Below, piece by piece: positions 45,101 to 58,500 of a DNA stretch of 64,000 bases (position 1 is its first letter; every line of letters begins with the position of its first letter). The translations under genes and the position numbers were made by a program. The notes beneath the pieces are model-generated. The model did not search any database. It saw only the letters and a list, made by a program, of their open reading frames with translations, and was not told where the DNA came from. This DNA comes from Lepidurus packardi (Eukaryota > Arthropoda > Branchiopoda > Notostraca > Triopsidae). Location: NCBI GenBank assembly GCA_023053545.1, contig JAKZAN010000005.1:9114001-9178000 (forward strand), in the 5' to 3' direction.

Positions 45101-48100
45101 AACGCTTTACTAAATATGTTTCATTAAACAAATTTAGAATTTGGCACAAAACGTAAACAAAATGTAGCCCAATTACAAGTTTGTAGATTCACGTGCATGT
45201 AGATCAATTATAAGCATTCTGGTCTCCGAATGTCCATCTCATTTTCACACATTGCCGTGATTTTCTTTCCTTAACTTGGCGCGGCGTTTTTGCCAGAAAA
45301 TTCGGATATTTTCAAGAGTTCCTCAAAGTTACATTCCATTACCTCAAATTTCATTACCTCGTTCCGTTACCTCAAACTTAAGATATGTCAGTGTTAGTTA
45401 AAAGTATGCCCTACACTATTGTCTGAAGAGTTTCCAAATGAATTTATTTATTAGAAAATAAAATGTCCAAATGACCGAATTATAAACTTTCTCATGACGA
45501 ACCCCCATACCAGCCTGTATATCCGTTTGAAAATTGACCTCCTAGTCTTTTCCTACCTGGTTATGGCCAGGTTGGTGTACTTTTTGGGATGGATACAATC
45601 TCTCTCTCTTTCCATCTCTCTCGTTCTGTCTCTTTATTCTTTCATTTCATCAATCTCTTTTGTCTCACTTTTCTTTTCTTTCCGGTTTTAGGTTTCTTCT
45701 TCGAGTGTAGAAAAAAGACACGCTCGACATGTTATGACTCAACTCTGATGACAAATGTCATCTTTGTGTTGTTTTTTGGCGCGCTTCAGTGTGACATGTG
45801 AACCCGAACCCGTTGCCTCATCACAGCTAAATGTTCGAATCTCTTTTTTGTCATTTCATTTCCAGGGCAAAGCATCAGGCAACAAAGCGGCCTTGTGGTT
45901 ACGGACCAAATTGCAGTGTCAGTTATTCCAATTAGGTCATTTTGTGCAAAGACATGCCGGGAAAGTGTTGTTTGTGGGACTCTTGGTGCTTTCCACCTTC
46001 TGCGTCGGACTCAAGTCAGCCACCATGCAAACCGACGTTGAAAAATTATGGGTCGAAGGTAAGTTTTTTTTTATTATTCTTTTTTCTCTTTTCGTCTTGA
46101 GACTTTTTTTAAATCTATTTTTACACCAGGCAAAATCAATAGACTTAGTTAAGAAAAAAAAAGAAAACAAATTAAGTTAGCTTGTTTTCAAGCCGTGTAG
46201 TCTTACATACCGAACACTAGCGAGAATCAGTGAACAGTGATCCTGGAATCCGAGCTGAATTAATGACCAGGTGTCTGATCCAGAGACGCGTCCGTTAATT
46301 TTCTTTTCCATTCTTGAACCCAAGCTAAAAAAGGCGAAACACAGGTGTGTGTGTCTCATTACCAAAATAAGAATTCTAAATTATTGGACCCGATCTGTAT
46401 TTTTTTTTCTAATATTAATCAATTAAAATCCCTGGATAATCCCTGAATTAAAATCCCTGAATAAAATAAAAGTTACTCAGAAATAAGTTTAAAATAATGT
46501 AAGTTAATTTTATATCAATTTGTATCATTTTTCTAATATTAATCAATTAATCAGCCCGCTATTTAGAAAAAAAAATAATAAAAATCGTGAAGAAACCAAA
46601 AATTAATCATAAATAATAAAAAAATAATGAATTTAAGTTTGGATCTATTTGAATTCCTTTAGTTGAGAGTTCCTTACTTTGGGCCAGTTTTGTTGAAAAT
46701 TATTGTGAAGGAAAAAAAAGCTGAAAATAATGTTCATGATCATAGGGATTTGTAATGTACCCCTCCCCCTTTTAATTTTATTTAACGTAAAAAAAAATGG
46801 TCGTCACTCCGTTTGAGTGAAAGGTGGATCCCTTTATGCCGACGTTAACATAATAGATGAGAAAGGGTGACGTTGCGTGTCGTTTTCCACGGCCAACGAG
46901 ACCACCCAGCTACCCAATCTTTTGAGACAAAAGTGGTTTTGGCTCCAGCTCAGCGATTCAACTTAGGGATTATATGACCTAAGTTTCACAACTTTTCCTA
47001 GTTTTATTTTCTCACCAAAAGACAAAAAGTCGCTCTTTTAAGCTACCAAATTCCTCCTCAAGCTATTGCTACTACGTTCCGAAAGCTACTGCAGAAAATG
47101 TAAGGCTACAAGTTCTTAAAAAAAATTAAAAAAAAATTAAAAATTAAAAAAATATCGGCGGGAAATTTGAAACATTTCAACTAGAGCTTTTTAAGTTTGC
47201 CCCGCGAGAACTTGACAATGGCAGATGCGCGCATCAACGTTTGGGAAAATTGCTTTGACTTGTGTTCTTCGAAAAAAAAAGTATGCAACAAAAGTACTTG
47301 AATGGCCTCACAGTGGACCACCCAGGAACTCACGACGTCATGTTTGCTGCGTCCAGTTCGGTTTGCCGGTCCAGAAAAGCAACAAACACTGATTTGGGAG
47401 TTATTTTTTGTTTTCTTTTTTTTTTCTTTAAGGGGAGCTCGAGCATATTTAATCTCCTGTCCTATCTGTAACTGCGGATGAGCAATTTTTTTTTTATTGT
47501 GTATTTCTTTTTAGGGCAGTTTTGTTTTTCAAAAGAAAGAGGTGAGTTTTTTTGTGGCGTGATGATTCTTAATGAAACACGAAAGGAAAGAAAGTTGGTG
47601 CTAATAGACTGTCATTGGGTTGAACGTCAGTTTGCTTTAATGGCCAAAGAAAGTGAGCATAATTAGAGTGATTTGAAACGATTCGTTTAGAGAATCGTCA
47701 CACTGAGAGGGATTCTGAAGGATTTTCTGAAAGATTTTCAAAGGATTTGAAGTAAAAAGCATGAGTAAGTTTACCCCGTTGAAGCAATTAGAGTGATTTG
47801 CAATGATTAGAAGGATTCGGAAGAAAGATTCAGGATACTTAGTGAGATCGAAATTCCAAATCCCGTTATTATTGCGTCAAGGATCTTAAGGATTCTTATT
47901 GAGGATTTAGAAAAGTTCCGGGTGATTTCATTAATGAGTTTGAGTGATTTCGACACGATTCTGACGTCGTTTTGCTTGACATGGAGCAGCGATTCTCAGC
48001 TACTTTGAAGTTGCGGCCGATTCTAAACGATTCCCACTTGACTTCGTCTCGCTAGAGTTCTTGTATTATGAGTGATTCGTCGGGTTGGATGTATTGAGTC

Positions 48101-49504
48101 CAAGTGATTCGTAGATTTTGGTAGTAACACGCTTCTTTACGCTTTAGGGAGTTTTGCTGTAGTGCTGATTCTGACTGATCTGAAGAATCAACACTCTTTG
48201 AGGCTTGCTTTGAGGTCCAGATCACGAAATTCATACAAATTCATTACCGTTTCAATCGATTTAAACGATTTCAGGCTTGCAATTCTACCCAATCTCGCGA
48301 TTCTTAAGGATCCTAACATTCTTTCGATTGTACGATTTCAAGTTTTCAATGTTTCAGATTCTTTTAATAGTAATGACTGAATCTGACTGATGACTGATCC
48401 AGACGAATCTTCGTGACTCGTGCCGGTTGAGGTGTTTCGTTAACCGTAAGAACAATGTTTCCACGCTTTGATGGATTGTCTTCCTGAAATATTTTTATTG
48501 GGAACAGGTTTAATTTTCCCGTTGAGTAAATGATTCACCGAGAGTTACAAAAAAAAAGAAAAATTCTTATCGGAGCTGAAACTTTTAGGGATAAACTCAA
48601 TTTAGAACCGCATGTTCAGATTGACTTTAATAGCTTGTCGTTCCCGATCATCCTAACTGATTCTCTGCCATCTTAGCCCATAAATTACGACTGATCAAAG
48701 CTAGTACTCTTTACTACTTACTATAGTACGTTATTTTTTCTTTCTTTTCTTTTCTTTTTGTAACGTCTCCTTGCAAAACGATTTCTCAGAACCCACTGAA
48801 TTGCTGTCGTCCAAGTGATACTCTATAGTAGCTTTTGATACGAGTTTAAGATTAGGGACGTGGGGTTCTTGGGTGGTAAAACTTTTTTTTTTCTTTTTTG
48901 CATTTTCGGCTCTGTTTCTCTTACGATCTTACCTTTTCTGAATACTGTCAAGAAGGAAAAAGAGGGAAAGAGAGAGAGAGAGGAGAAAGAAAAGGAAAGA
49001 GAAATATATAGCGGGAGATAGGAAACAGGAACGCTGCATATGCACAGCATTCCAAGCTCCGCATGATTGCTTTTCGATTCAGGTCTTTGTTGATGGGCAT
49101 TCCTGATGGCTTTTGTGTAGTCAAGAGACCGAACGCGGCCGCCAACGTTCAGATTTCGGCCATTGCGACCATACAAACTCTTGATGTGTCGTTTGATAAA
49201 CCTATCCAAACCCGTCAGCAACATTAAAAGAGCTTCTGGTAATACGCTAAACTACCTAAATCTCCCCTTGGCTCCATTAAGGGGTTATTTTCTTTTTGCT
49301 TTCCCGGCTTTTTATTTCTTAAAAGGTCTCGTAAAATTCGTAGGAAAAAAACACACCCACAGAAACAAGAAAAGTAAATGTTTATCAGATTAAAAGGAAT
49401 CTGTTTTTAATTATAAAAATCAATTAAATTAACTTAGTACACATCTTTAAAGGACAAAGCATTGAAAAAGCTTCAGGAAGGAAAAAAAAGGGAACATGGA
49501 GAAC

Positions 49505-49539
<35 letters not shown>

Positions 49540-52500
49540 CTTTTTTAAAGGGGTGGAAAAAGGGGTTGTAAAGCGTGGAAAAGAGTGTTCCTTAGAGCCG
49601 GATCCGGGGACCTTTCTTTAGCCCATTGGGCGAAAAATGCAAACTCACAGCAAGTTGCACTTGAAAAAGGCTTTTTGTGTTTAAAAACAAAACAAAAAAC
49701 TTGCCGTTCAGAGGCTTTACACCAGATAAAAGGCAAGAAACCAGAACCAACTCATTAAGATTAGATCAGTTTGTCTTGGCTCGTTTGGGGCTATACAAGC
49801 TTCACACTTGGCTTTGAATGGGAGTTTGGAGTTAGAACGAACAGGATTCCAAACACTTTGAACTCAGGGTACACTACAGTATAGTACTTCTCACACCGTA
49901 AAGTGTGAAGAGCTTCAGCTTTATCATCTAAGGCGCAGAAATGTTGTCCAAAATTGTTCCAGACGACTTTCGTCTAAACGCAAAGAAATTTTTACAAATA
50001 AATTTTGCCCGTAAAATCACTGTAAAACTCACTCCAAGATTCCAAATTTGGTCATTCTAACCATTTTTTTACGTTTTCTGGTCTGCTATTTCTGCACGCA
50101 ATGTTAAAGTATTTCCGAATTGCTGAGCGAAATAAATCTTGCAGATAGGGTGTTAAACCACGTAGAAATATTTCTCAGATCATAAAATAAAACGGAAAAG
50201 AAAGACTCAACTTTTGGGAATTTGGGAATGTTAGGGATTTTTCTAACTTTGGGAATTTTTGTACGTTAGTTAGGTTGCATATTTCTGCGTCTTCATAGCA
50301 ATTGCCAACAGTTTTCGTATGTGAAACTTACCATGAATAACAAAGTGAAATATGAAAGAACTGCATATTTCTGCGTCTCGACAGTAATTGCCAATAGTTT
50401 CCATGTGTGAAACTGTGAAACTCCATACAAAGTAAAAGATGAAAGAAAGAACTAGTTGTTTATCTCCCCCTTTTTATTATGATATTCTATTTCGGGAATG
50501 TTAACGGTTCCATTCTTTGGCACGCAGATTGATTTAGAATCATTCCCGTATCGTTTTCCTCCTCGTCGTCTTGTCTCCTGACTGCGTTCTGCATGGCGGA
50601 CTCAACATAAAGAACCGTCTTCTTTTGCCTCGGCGACATTCTTCACAGACTCGCCATAAATTGGGAGTTAGGCAAAAAAAAGGGGGGAAAATCAGCCGAC
50701 AAACATTTCTTTCACTGTGGGAAAGAAAACGGAGCCAATTTTCTCTTGTTTTGATTTACTGCCCAGTTTGTCCTTTTGCTGTGGTGCTGTGGACTCGTAT
50801 ACCACACAAACTGGAGAAAAACGATCTATTCTCGCATTGTTTTCTTTCGATTTTCACGGTCAATCGAACCAAATCGATTTTCCGTTTTCTTCTCCTTTTT
50901 TTTAAAGAACTTTAGGGAGTCCCAAGAGGGTATTTATGGACACGAGAGACCAAGCTTGACTTATCTTCTGACCTGGGCTGTAAAGGTGGCAAAAGTCGGC
51001 CATCTTAGAAAAACCCAACGAAAATGAAACACGGATACTGTATACCTGCAAGAGACATCCGGGAAAGAGGAGAGAAAACTCTGGACGACACATCTTATGC
51101 AGACAAACCATCCTTCAGACTTGGTCTCCGACATTCCTAGCCCCCTAGTGAGAAAAAGAAGGGGGGTTATCGTCCGAACCTAACCTCCTCCTAACTCCCC
51201 CAAAATAAAAATATTCGTGAGAAAATCTCTGCGCCTCCCTGACTTATCAAAGAGGGGCCCGCATAAAGATAATGCGCATAAATAAGTACTAGGAAAAGAG
51301 CATTTTTTTAATTAAAAAAAGAATGTGGGTGGGACAGATCTGCTGAACATGTGCTTGGATTTGAATTTCGCATTCGAGTAGTCCATTTCCAAGCCGTCTT
51401 GTGAAATTAGATCTCGCTTAAGGGTGAAAGGGGGGCTATTATAGCCGCCAGTATAGTGCTATCGTTTTCTGTTGTGTGAACAATAGTGTTGAAAGAGAAG
51501 AAAGCAGGGAGGACAGTTTTCATAGGTTTCAAAATTTTTTTTTATTTGTAATTTATATTTAATTCGTATGTTATGTTTTACTTCTATAGTAGTTTAACTC
51601 TCCTAAATGAATTATCCTTAATTATAATTCTGTGTGTCATTCTATTCTATTTACGAACGTATGTTATTACATAAGTATTACACTTTTAAATGATCCACAT
51701 TGAAGTGTACAATCTCCCAAATGTTATAGTATTATATCCTTTATAACGTATAGATTACATTTCTAGGTACTAGAATGAAGCGTAAATATTAGAAAGTACT
51801 AGGAAATATTTGAAAACTATAAATACTAGAAAGTACAGTGGGTGATCGATTAACAAACAGATCGGATAACGAACACTTTTTTGGCGTTTATGATCGGCTA
51901 ACGAACACCTCAGAAACAAACAACACGTTCTCCGGATTTAGTTACCAACGTACGTAATGTATCCCGGAGTTAAAAATTTACACTAGTGTGTCACTGTCTA
52001 ACAATGAATTTTTATTTTTTCCAGCTGGTGGAGTGAAAGTGCAAGTTTTAACGTTTCTCATCAACTTTCGTTGATGAGAATCGTTAACCTAACCTAACCT
52101 AAGCAAACCTATAACCTAACCTCTAACCTAAGCTAACCTATCCTAACCTAACCTAACCTAATTCATTTCCAATCCAACAACAATTTTCAACTCGAGTTAC
52201 ACCCATTTGTCATTCTTTTTCCGGAGAACGTTTTGCAACAATAATACACACTAGTGTCAATTTTATCTCCGAGTTTCGAAACTGGAGAACCTGTTGGAAG
52301 CAAACACAAGTATTTTACTACCATCTATGAACGGTTTCTGGAACGAGACTTTGACAGTTGTACACTTGTGCAGTTGTATATATCCTTTTTGTGCGTTAGT
52401 TGATTTCTGTTCTCGCAATTTTTGTGAAGGCTTATCTTATTGATGATCGGTTAGCGAAGAATTCGGTTAACGAACATCTTTTGGAACGGATTATGTTCGT

Positions 52501-55500
52501 TAATCGATCACCCACTATACTAGAACGGGCTTGTGAAAGTACTATGCCATTTCTAACATGGAATAATTCAATTGAACTTAAAAGAATCGAGTAATAAGTT
52601 AACGAAGACGAAATATGTATGTGTGCGTGTTTGTTTGGGGAACGGATTTAATGGGAGTTTTTATGTGTTTTTCTTGAGCAGAAGGTGGCCGACTGGAGAA
52701 AGAACTGGCGTACATGCGACGAACGCTGGGCGAAGGCGCCGGTTCCACTCATCAAATCCTCATCCAAACGCCGCGCCAAGACGGAGCCTCTGTCTTGCAC
52801 CGCGATGCATTACTCACGCATTTACATGCCTTGCAAGCCTCCATTTCCGTCACAATCGACATGTTTGATATGTAAGTCCTTATATTTCTTTGTATTTTGT
52901 CAATCTTTCTAACTGCCATAATGTGTCTATTGAAGTCTTGCCATGTAAACATTATCAAATACCGAGCTCATTCACGAACTCTTTGGCCCCAACTTCTCTC
53001 GAAAACCTTTCCTCAAACCTAAATCCTCCCCATTTCTACAGATTTTTTCTTACAGAATAGCTTGAGGAAGCTCGAATAATCTCCAAGTTTACTACATAAT
53101 AGGATTGGAACCATAATTTTGTATCATGTTACACAATCCTGGGCCCGAGGAGCCAAACTGTAAAGGTTCTCCTTTTTTTTTCTAAGCTCAGCAGATCTTG
53201 AACACGTGCAATAATAGAGACATTCACACATTTCTGCCCTCTAATCTAGAAATCCGCCCCGTTTAGAGAGAAAGGAAGACAAAGGGACAGCTGGTAGTTT
53301 CGTTTCGTTTCAAACTTGGAAGGCGGGGGGAAGAGGTCGTCCGTAAAAACTGTACAGAATTTCCTTTTCATATTGAGTTTCAAAGAGATTTTCAGAGATT
53401 TTCCTTTGCCTTCGATTATCATAAGGTCAACCCATAAATCGGTTCGGAAAACAGCTCGCTCCTCGCTTCAAGCGAATGGTAGACATGTGTATATCAACGT
53501 AGCGAGGGGACCGTTAATGCAGGAGCGGCTTTGGGAAAGATCATACTCAGTTTACCAAGTTATATTCCCCAACATATCATAATTATGGCCCGAAATTCCT
53601 CATTAATTTCAAGCCCTAAGGGTACTTTGCAGGGCATGTGGGAAATATATAAAGCTTATCAAAAAGAGCAACAGCCGCCGCTTGCCATAAAAGTTTTAGC
53701 AAGCCAGTTTATAATCTAAATAAAAATTTTCCCGATTTATGAACTCGGATAAGATTTTGGAATAAATAATTTAAAACTCAAAGAAAAGCACTGAAAATAT
53801 ATGGGATTTTTAAAGATTTTTTTTTTTTGGGAGGGTGGGGGAACTGATTCCGGTTGACTTTCTTGGTTTCTTGAAAGAGTTTTTCATTCGCGTTGACCAA
53901 TTTAGTATGCAAAACGAGTCGCGGAAGCGAAATTTCCCCTTTCCGCTCCTACCCGCAGGCTATTATCATCTTCATCATCCCCGAAAAGTTGGTTGGGTGG
54001 GCTTTATGAATGACCAAGACTGGCAAAACGACAGCGATGCTTCATCTCGTACCTTCCAAACCGGTTTTCCTTTCTTTCTTTCCGTTTTTTTATTATTTTT
54101 TTTTATTTTATTGTGTACACTTATTCCGTTTGTCGGAAATATCGCTAGCCATTAATTACCTTATTAATTTAAAAGTAGAAAAAAAGCACCAGTTAAGGAG
54201 TATTTCTCAAAAGGGATTGGCCTTAGACAAGTTTGGTGTTCTTAGGATTTTTTTGAAGTCTCGCATGTTTTGAAATCGTTGTAATGATCGAATCAAACAA
54301 TGGAATCGGAGATATTTCTAGGAGAATCACCTTAAAACTCGGGAATCGTGTGAACCGTGCGAATCGCATAGAATAGAATCGTTGCAGTGATCGAATCAAA
54401 GATTGAATCGATGATAGTCTTGAGAGAATCACCGTGGAACTCGGAAATCGTGTGGGAATCGCCTCGGTTGCCATCTAGTTGAGGATAAGGGAAAATCACT
54501 TAATTTTGGGTTAGTTTCCTTGATGGTTTTAGTGATTCTATACTGAAATTTGAACTCGGAATCACTTGGAATCACCGAAGATTGTTAATTTTAAAAGCCG
54601 TGGAATTTATTTCGTTAAAATTTCTTGTAGAATCAATGATTTCAGGATTCGGTTTGATTCAAGTGTGTACAGTACAGTGTGTTACCTCTCTAATTTCTTA
54701 CCAGTCGCTTACTTAGCGATTCTGTTCCGTTTTTCTCACACAAATCCTTATTTACCTTCTACATTTAGTGATTCTCGTATGATCTATTGTGATTCTAAGG
54801 TCGATTTTCAAACGGGTCGCGCATTGAGTCACGCAGAGCCAGTGATTCGAGCCCAAGTTTGAGAAGGATAAGAAATGCCAAGTTTCGCTTTTACGACCAC
54901 TGATTCTATCCTGATCCCCTTCTAAATTCCCGTCATAAGCACCATTTTTCTCAAGTATCTCTCCGTATTCCGAAAGGGACTCCCACTGATGTACAAATTT
55001 GGCCATGCGCCGTCTCCCAGCCAAACGACTTGTGCTGGTTATTATTATACTCAAATTTGGCATTGTTGACGATGGGGAGGAGAGCGCTGGTCCACGCTTG
55101 GACTAGTAGTTATGTTGTGTGTGACTCACGATGCCTCGAGAGGCCATTAAGAGCCCACCCACCGAGGGGCGAACTGGCATAGTCTTTCCTTTTTCTTACT
55201 TGTTCAGTTTTTCTTTCGGAATAAAAAAAAAAAAAAAATAATAGATTTGCTCGGAACTTTTAAGCTTTTAACAGTTCAAGGCTAGGAAAAACGGTCGTAA
55301 CTTAAAGGTTCTCCCCCCGAAAAAAAAGTCCTTTAGAACTGGCCAAACAAGTCTTTTGGAAAATTCCTAGGAATGTTAATTTTGAACCTTTTGGGAACCG
55401 AATTTTTCTACAATTAAGTCGTGTGTACTGCACCAAGTTGGCCAAGAAGTTTGTGGAGCGACCTACAAGGGAGATTGGGGATTTGCATGGAGTGTTGGCG

Positions 55501-58500
55501 AAAGGCCAGGAAATTTGGCTATGAACGGGCTACAGAAGCTGCGATTCTTCTTTAGTGAGAATGAAAACAAAAAGAAAACAGAAGAAAAAAAGTTTGTGTG
55601 GGGAAAAACGTGCGGAATTTTGGCTCGTGGAGGTCTCTCTCTCTCTCTCCCGTTCTCGCAAAATGGACATAAACCAATGCTGGCAGGGTGGCCTTGCCCT
55701 TTTGCATTTTACATGCACTGCGATTACAACTGGCCATCATGGGACACTCCAAAACTGGATTCGCAGCTGTTCAAAAGAATCGCACTACGCTACAACCCAG
55801 TCTTAACGGGGCTTATTGCGCATCTTACGACAGTCAGCTGGGATTCTGGGATTTCTGCTGGCGCTTTCACCGCACCGCACCGAGTCTCGAATCACGAAAA
55901 TCACCTTTGAGCGCGAGTTTGGGACTGACCAAAGATCCGACCTGCATTGCGTTTTGTAAACGGTCGTGACCTTTCTTGAACTGCACTGGGTTGAAGAATG
56001 TAGCCTTTGATATTTTTGCCTTTTACTTGCAATGTACTCTGGGGACCGAGAAAGTTGGTACAAAACTACATTGGAAGATATCCTTGTTATCGTATTGTAT
56101 AAACCTATACTGTGACCCAAACTCTTTTGGGATTCTGTCCAAGGGGTTCGTAACTCCGTTGTTAAGTACGAGGTTAAACTTTTTGTTTAACCCAAAAGAA
56201 ATCTTAGAATTAAACTGTTAAACTTAGGGTTCTCCTACAGCATTATCCGAATCACCTGTAACGCTGCAAAGAACACGAGCTCCATCTTCGTGTCTGCAAT
56301 TCCCAGCTCGAGTCGCCCTGATTTTGGCGATTCTAGCCATTTCTTGTATGGAAGTACCTTTATAAGTTCAAGTTTTTGACCAAACAAAGCGTACAAGAGG
56401 CCCTTTTGGATGTGGTGGGCTTAATGACAGTGTTGGGTCAGTGCTAGCTCAAAAGTCCACACACACACATATACAAATATACACGTTCATACAAGCCCCT
56501 CTAAAAGTGTTTCCTTTTGTTTTGTACCTCTTTCAGACTTTCCTTTTTGTTGCTTTTTCGCCGTGTAAAGAGTCCACCAACCTGCGTAGCATACTAACGA
56601 CCCCCACCTCCCCCCACCCAAAAAAAAAGAAAAAAAAACTCCCAACTCGGCTGCTTAACGAAGACATTTGTCGAAGTAGTAGAAGAGAGAAAGAGAGAGA
56701 GAGAGACGGAACGAAAAAGAAAAGACTCCCTTACCCCCCTCTTCGTTCTCTCCGCATCCCAATCAACAACACACCTGTAATTCATAGACAACTTATTCAT
56801 AGCCAGGTTAGGTTTTCTACCTGCCAGGAAGGAGCGTCTGTGATAACTTCATTCGCCTAGAAAAACCTTTCCCCCCCCCCCCCCCTCTCCTGTCTTTCGG
56901 GACACAAATTCCGAAATGGAACCCCCAAAATTAATGATTTCCAAATTCAAATCTTAATTTGTTTTCATTTTCGTGTTTGTATTTCATTTCATCTAGAACC
57001 TGGCGATTAAAAGACTTGTGCTACTCGCCCAGTTTCCCCAATTTTGATGCTCAGTACATCGATACGGTACGTTTTCTTTCCTGTTTTTCAATTCGTCAAT
57101 TTCGTGAATCTTAAAAATCATTTTAATCACGCTATTCATTTCAGATTTTCGAAAGTATTTTTCCTTGTGCCATCATCACGCCTTTGGATTGTTTCTGGGA
57201 AGGGTCCAAATTACTTGGACCAGAATTTCCTGTCACTATCCCGTAAGTAGACACAATTTTACACATGTAAATTCGTAAAACCCGTAATTCGTAAATAATC
57301 GTAATAAATAATGGTAATATTCGTAAATAATATTGACATTCAATTTTACCTGTGTGACGTCATTACGTGTAAATCCTGTTTATCACTGCATACAATCGGT
57401 CATCAAATTCCTCCGCGCTAAATCATTTCAAAATCATTTCAAAATCGGCTCTAAAACGCTTAAAACCCATTTGGATTCGAAAATGAGAAACTTTGTTCAT
57501 CAAATTCAAGCAACTCATTCTAACCCTTAAAGGCTTGTTGAAAATTTACCCAATTTTGGGAACTAAACATTTTTAACAAAAGCACTAGGCCAACTTTGTG
57601 TTAAAAGCTGCACAAAAAGCCGACAGGGATAAATAAACGCGACGAAAGGCCCAAAAATAGCTTTCTTTAGCTTTCTCATTCTAACTTTGTACACAGTACA
57701 CAACAGAGAAGCCTTTTGTTGTGCATTTCAAATTCTCCCAAAACTTCACATATGGTAAGCAGCTGTGAAGTTTTCCCCTACTTTGAGCTTTGTGATGCCC
57801 CCGGAGGTCAGCAAAGTTCATCAATCACTCTATTAAAACTGATCCCCCTTTAAAAAAAAGAAAAAAAGAATTCAAATTACTTGAAACAAAAAGAAAAGCA
57901 AGAAAAGTGCTGTCCTGCGGTCTGGGAAAAGGGGTGCTAACGTCTAGCCCCACCTCTGTCTCTTTTTCTAACGGAAATATGCCAACTTGTTGTTCAACCG
58001 GAAATGACTCTTAAACTTATTATAAAAAAAATATAAACTTTTTTTTAAAAGAAATTTTTTTTTTTTTTACTCTTTTAGGGGAGTGGGAGCAGGGGTGCGT
58101 TGGACCAACTTGTACCCTCAGCACTTGGTGGAAATTATGAAAAGTTTTGAATCCAACTTTCGATATGACACGCTGGAAGATTTCATGAAAAGGGTAAGCT
58201 TGAAGTTCTTTTTCTTTTCTATTTATGTTATTATTATTATTTAAGATTAAGAAAGGGAACTGATTATCATATTGACTTTTCTAACCTGATTTCCATCTCG
58301 TGAATAGATAACCCTAACAAATATAGGTCTATAAAAGCACAAGCTCCGAAAGTGCTTACAAAAGTTGACGAGGAAAGGGGGAAAAAAGTTTTTTTTTTTT
58401 CTTTTGCTTGGGAGGTCTTCATTAGCTTGGATCCCCAAGGGCCGCATGCCATAACTGCCATAGAAGATGGAGCCGTCTTCCATTGTGTATATGTGTATAC

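Larger units (their letters stand above)
46059..52681. other. Patched intron 2
   Basis: 6.6 kb without a recognised gene. It carries two exact Ci/Gli sites (46900, 47316), a GATTC-rich tract (about 47660-48430), a purine-rich tract (48955-49010), a ~29-base A run near 49509, an 86-bp tandem duplication (50277-50450) and a MITE (51836-52517). The block TTTTTCTAATATTAATCAATTA occurs at about 46404 and 46529. Confidence 0.6.

Noticed and set aside
52085..52161. CCTAA tract as a true telomere
   Set aside because: It is inside a MITE, inside a patched intron, with genes on both sides, and its units are degenerate.
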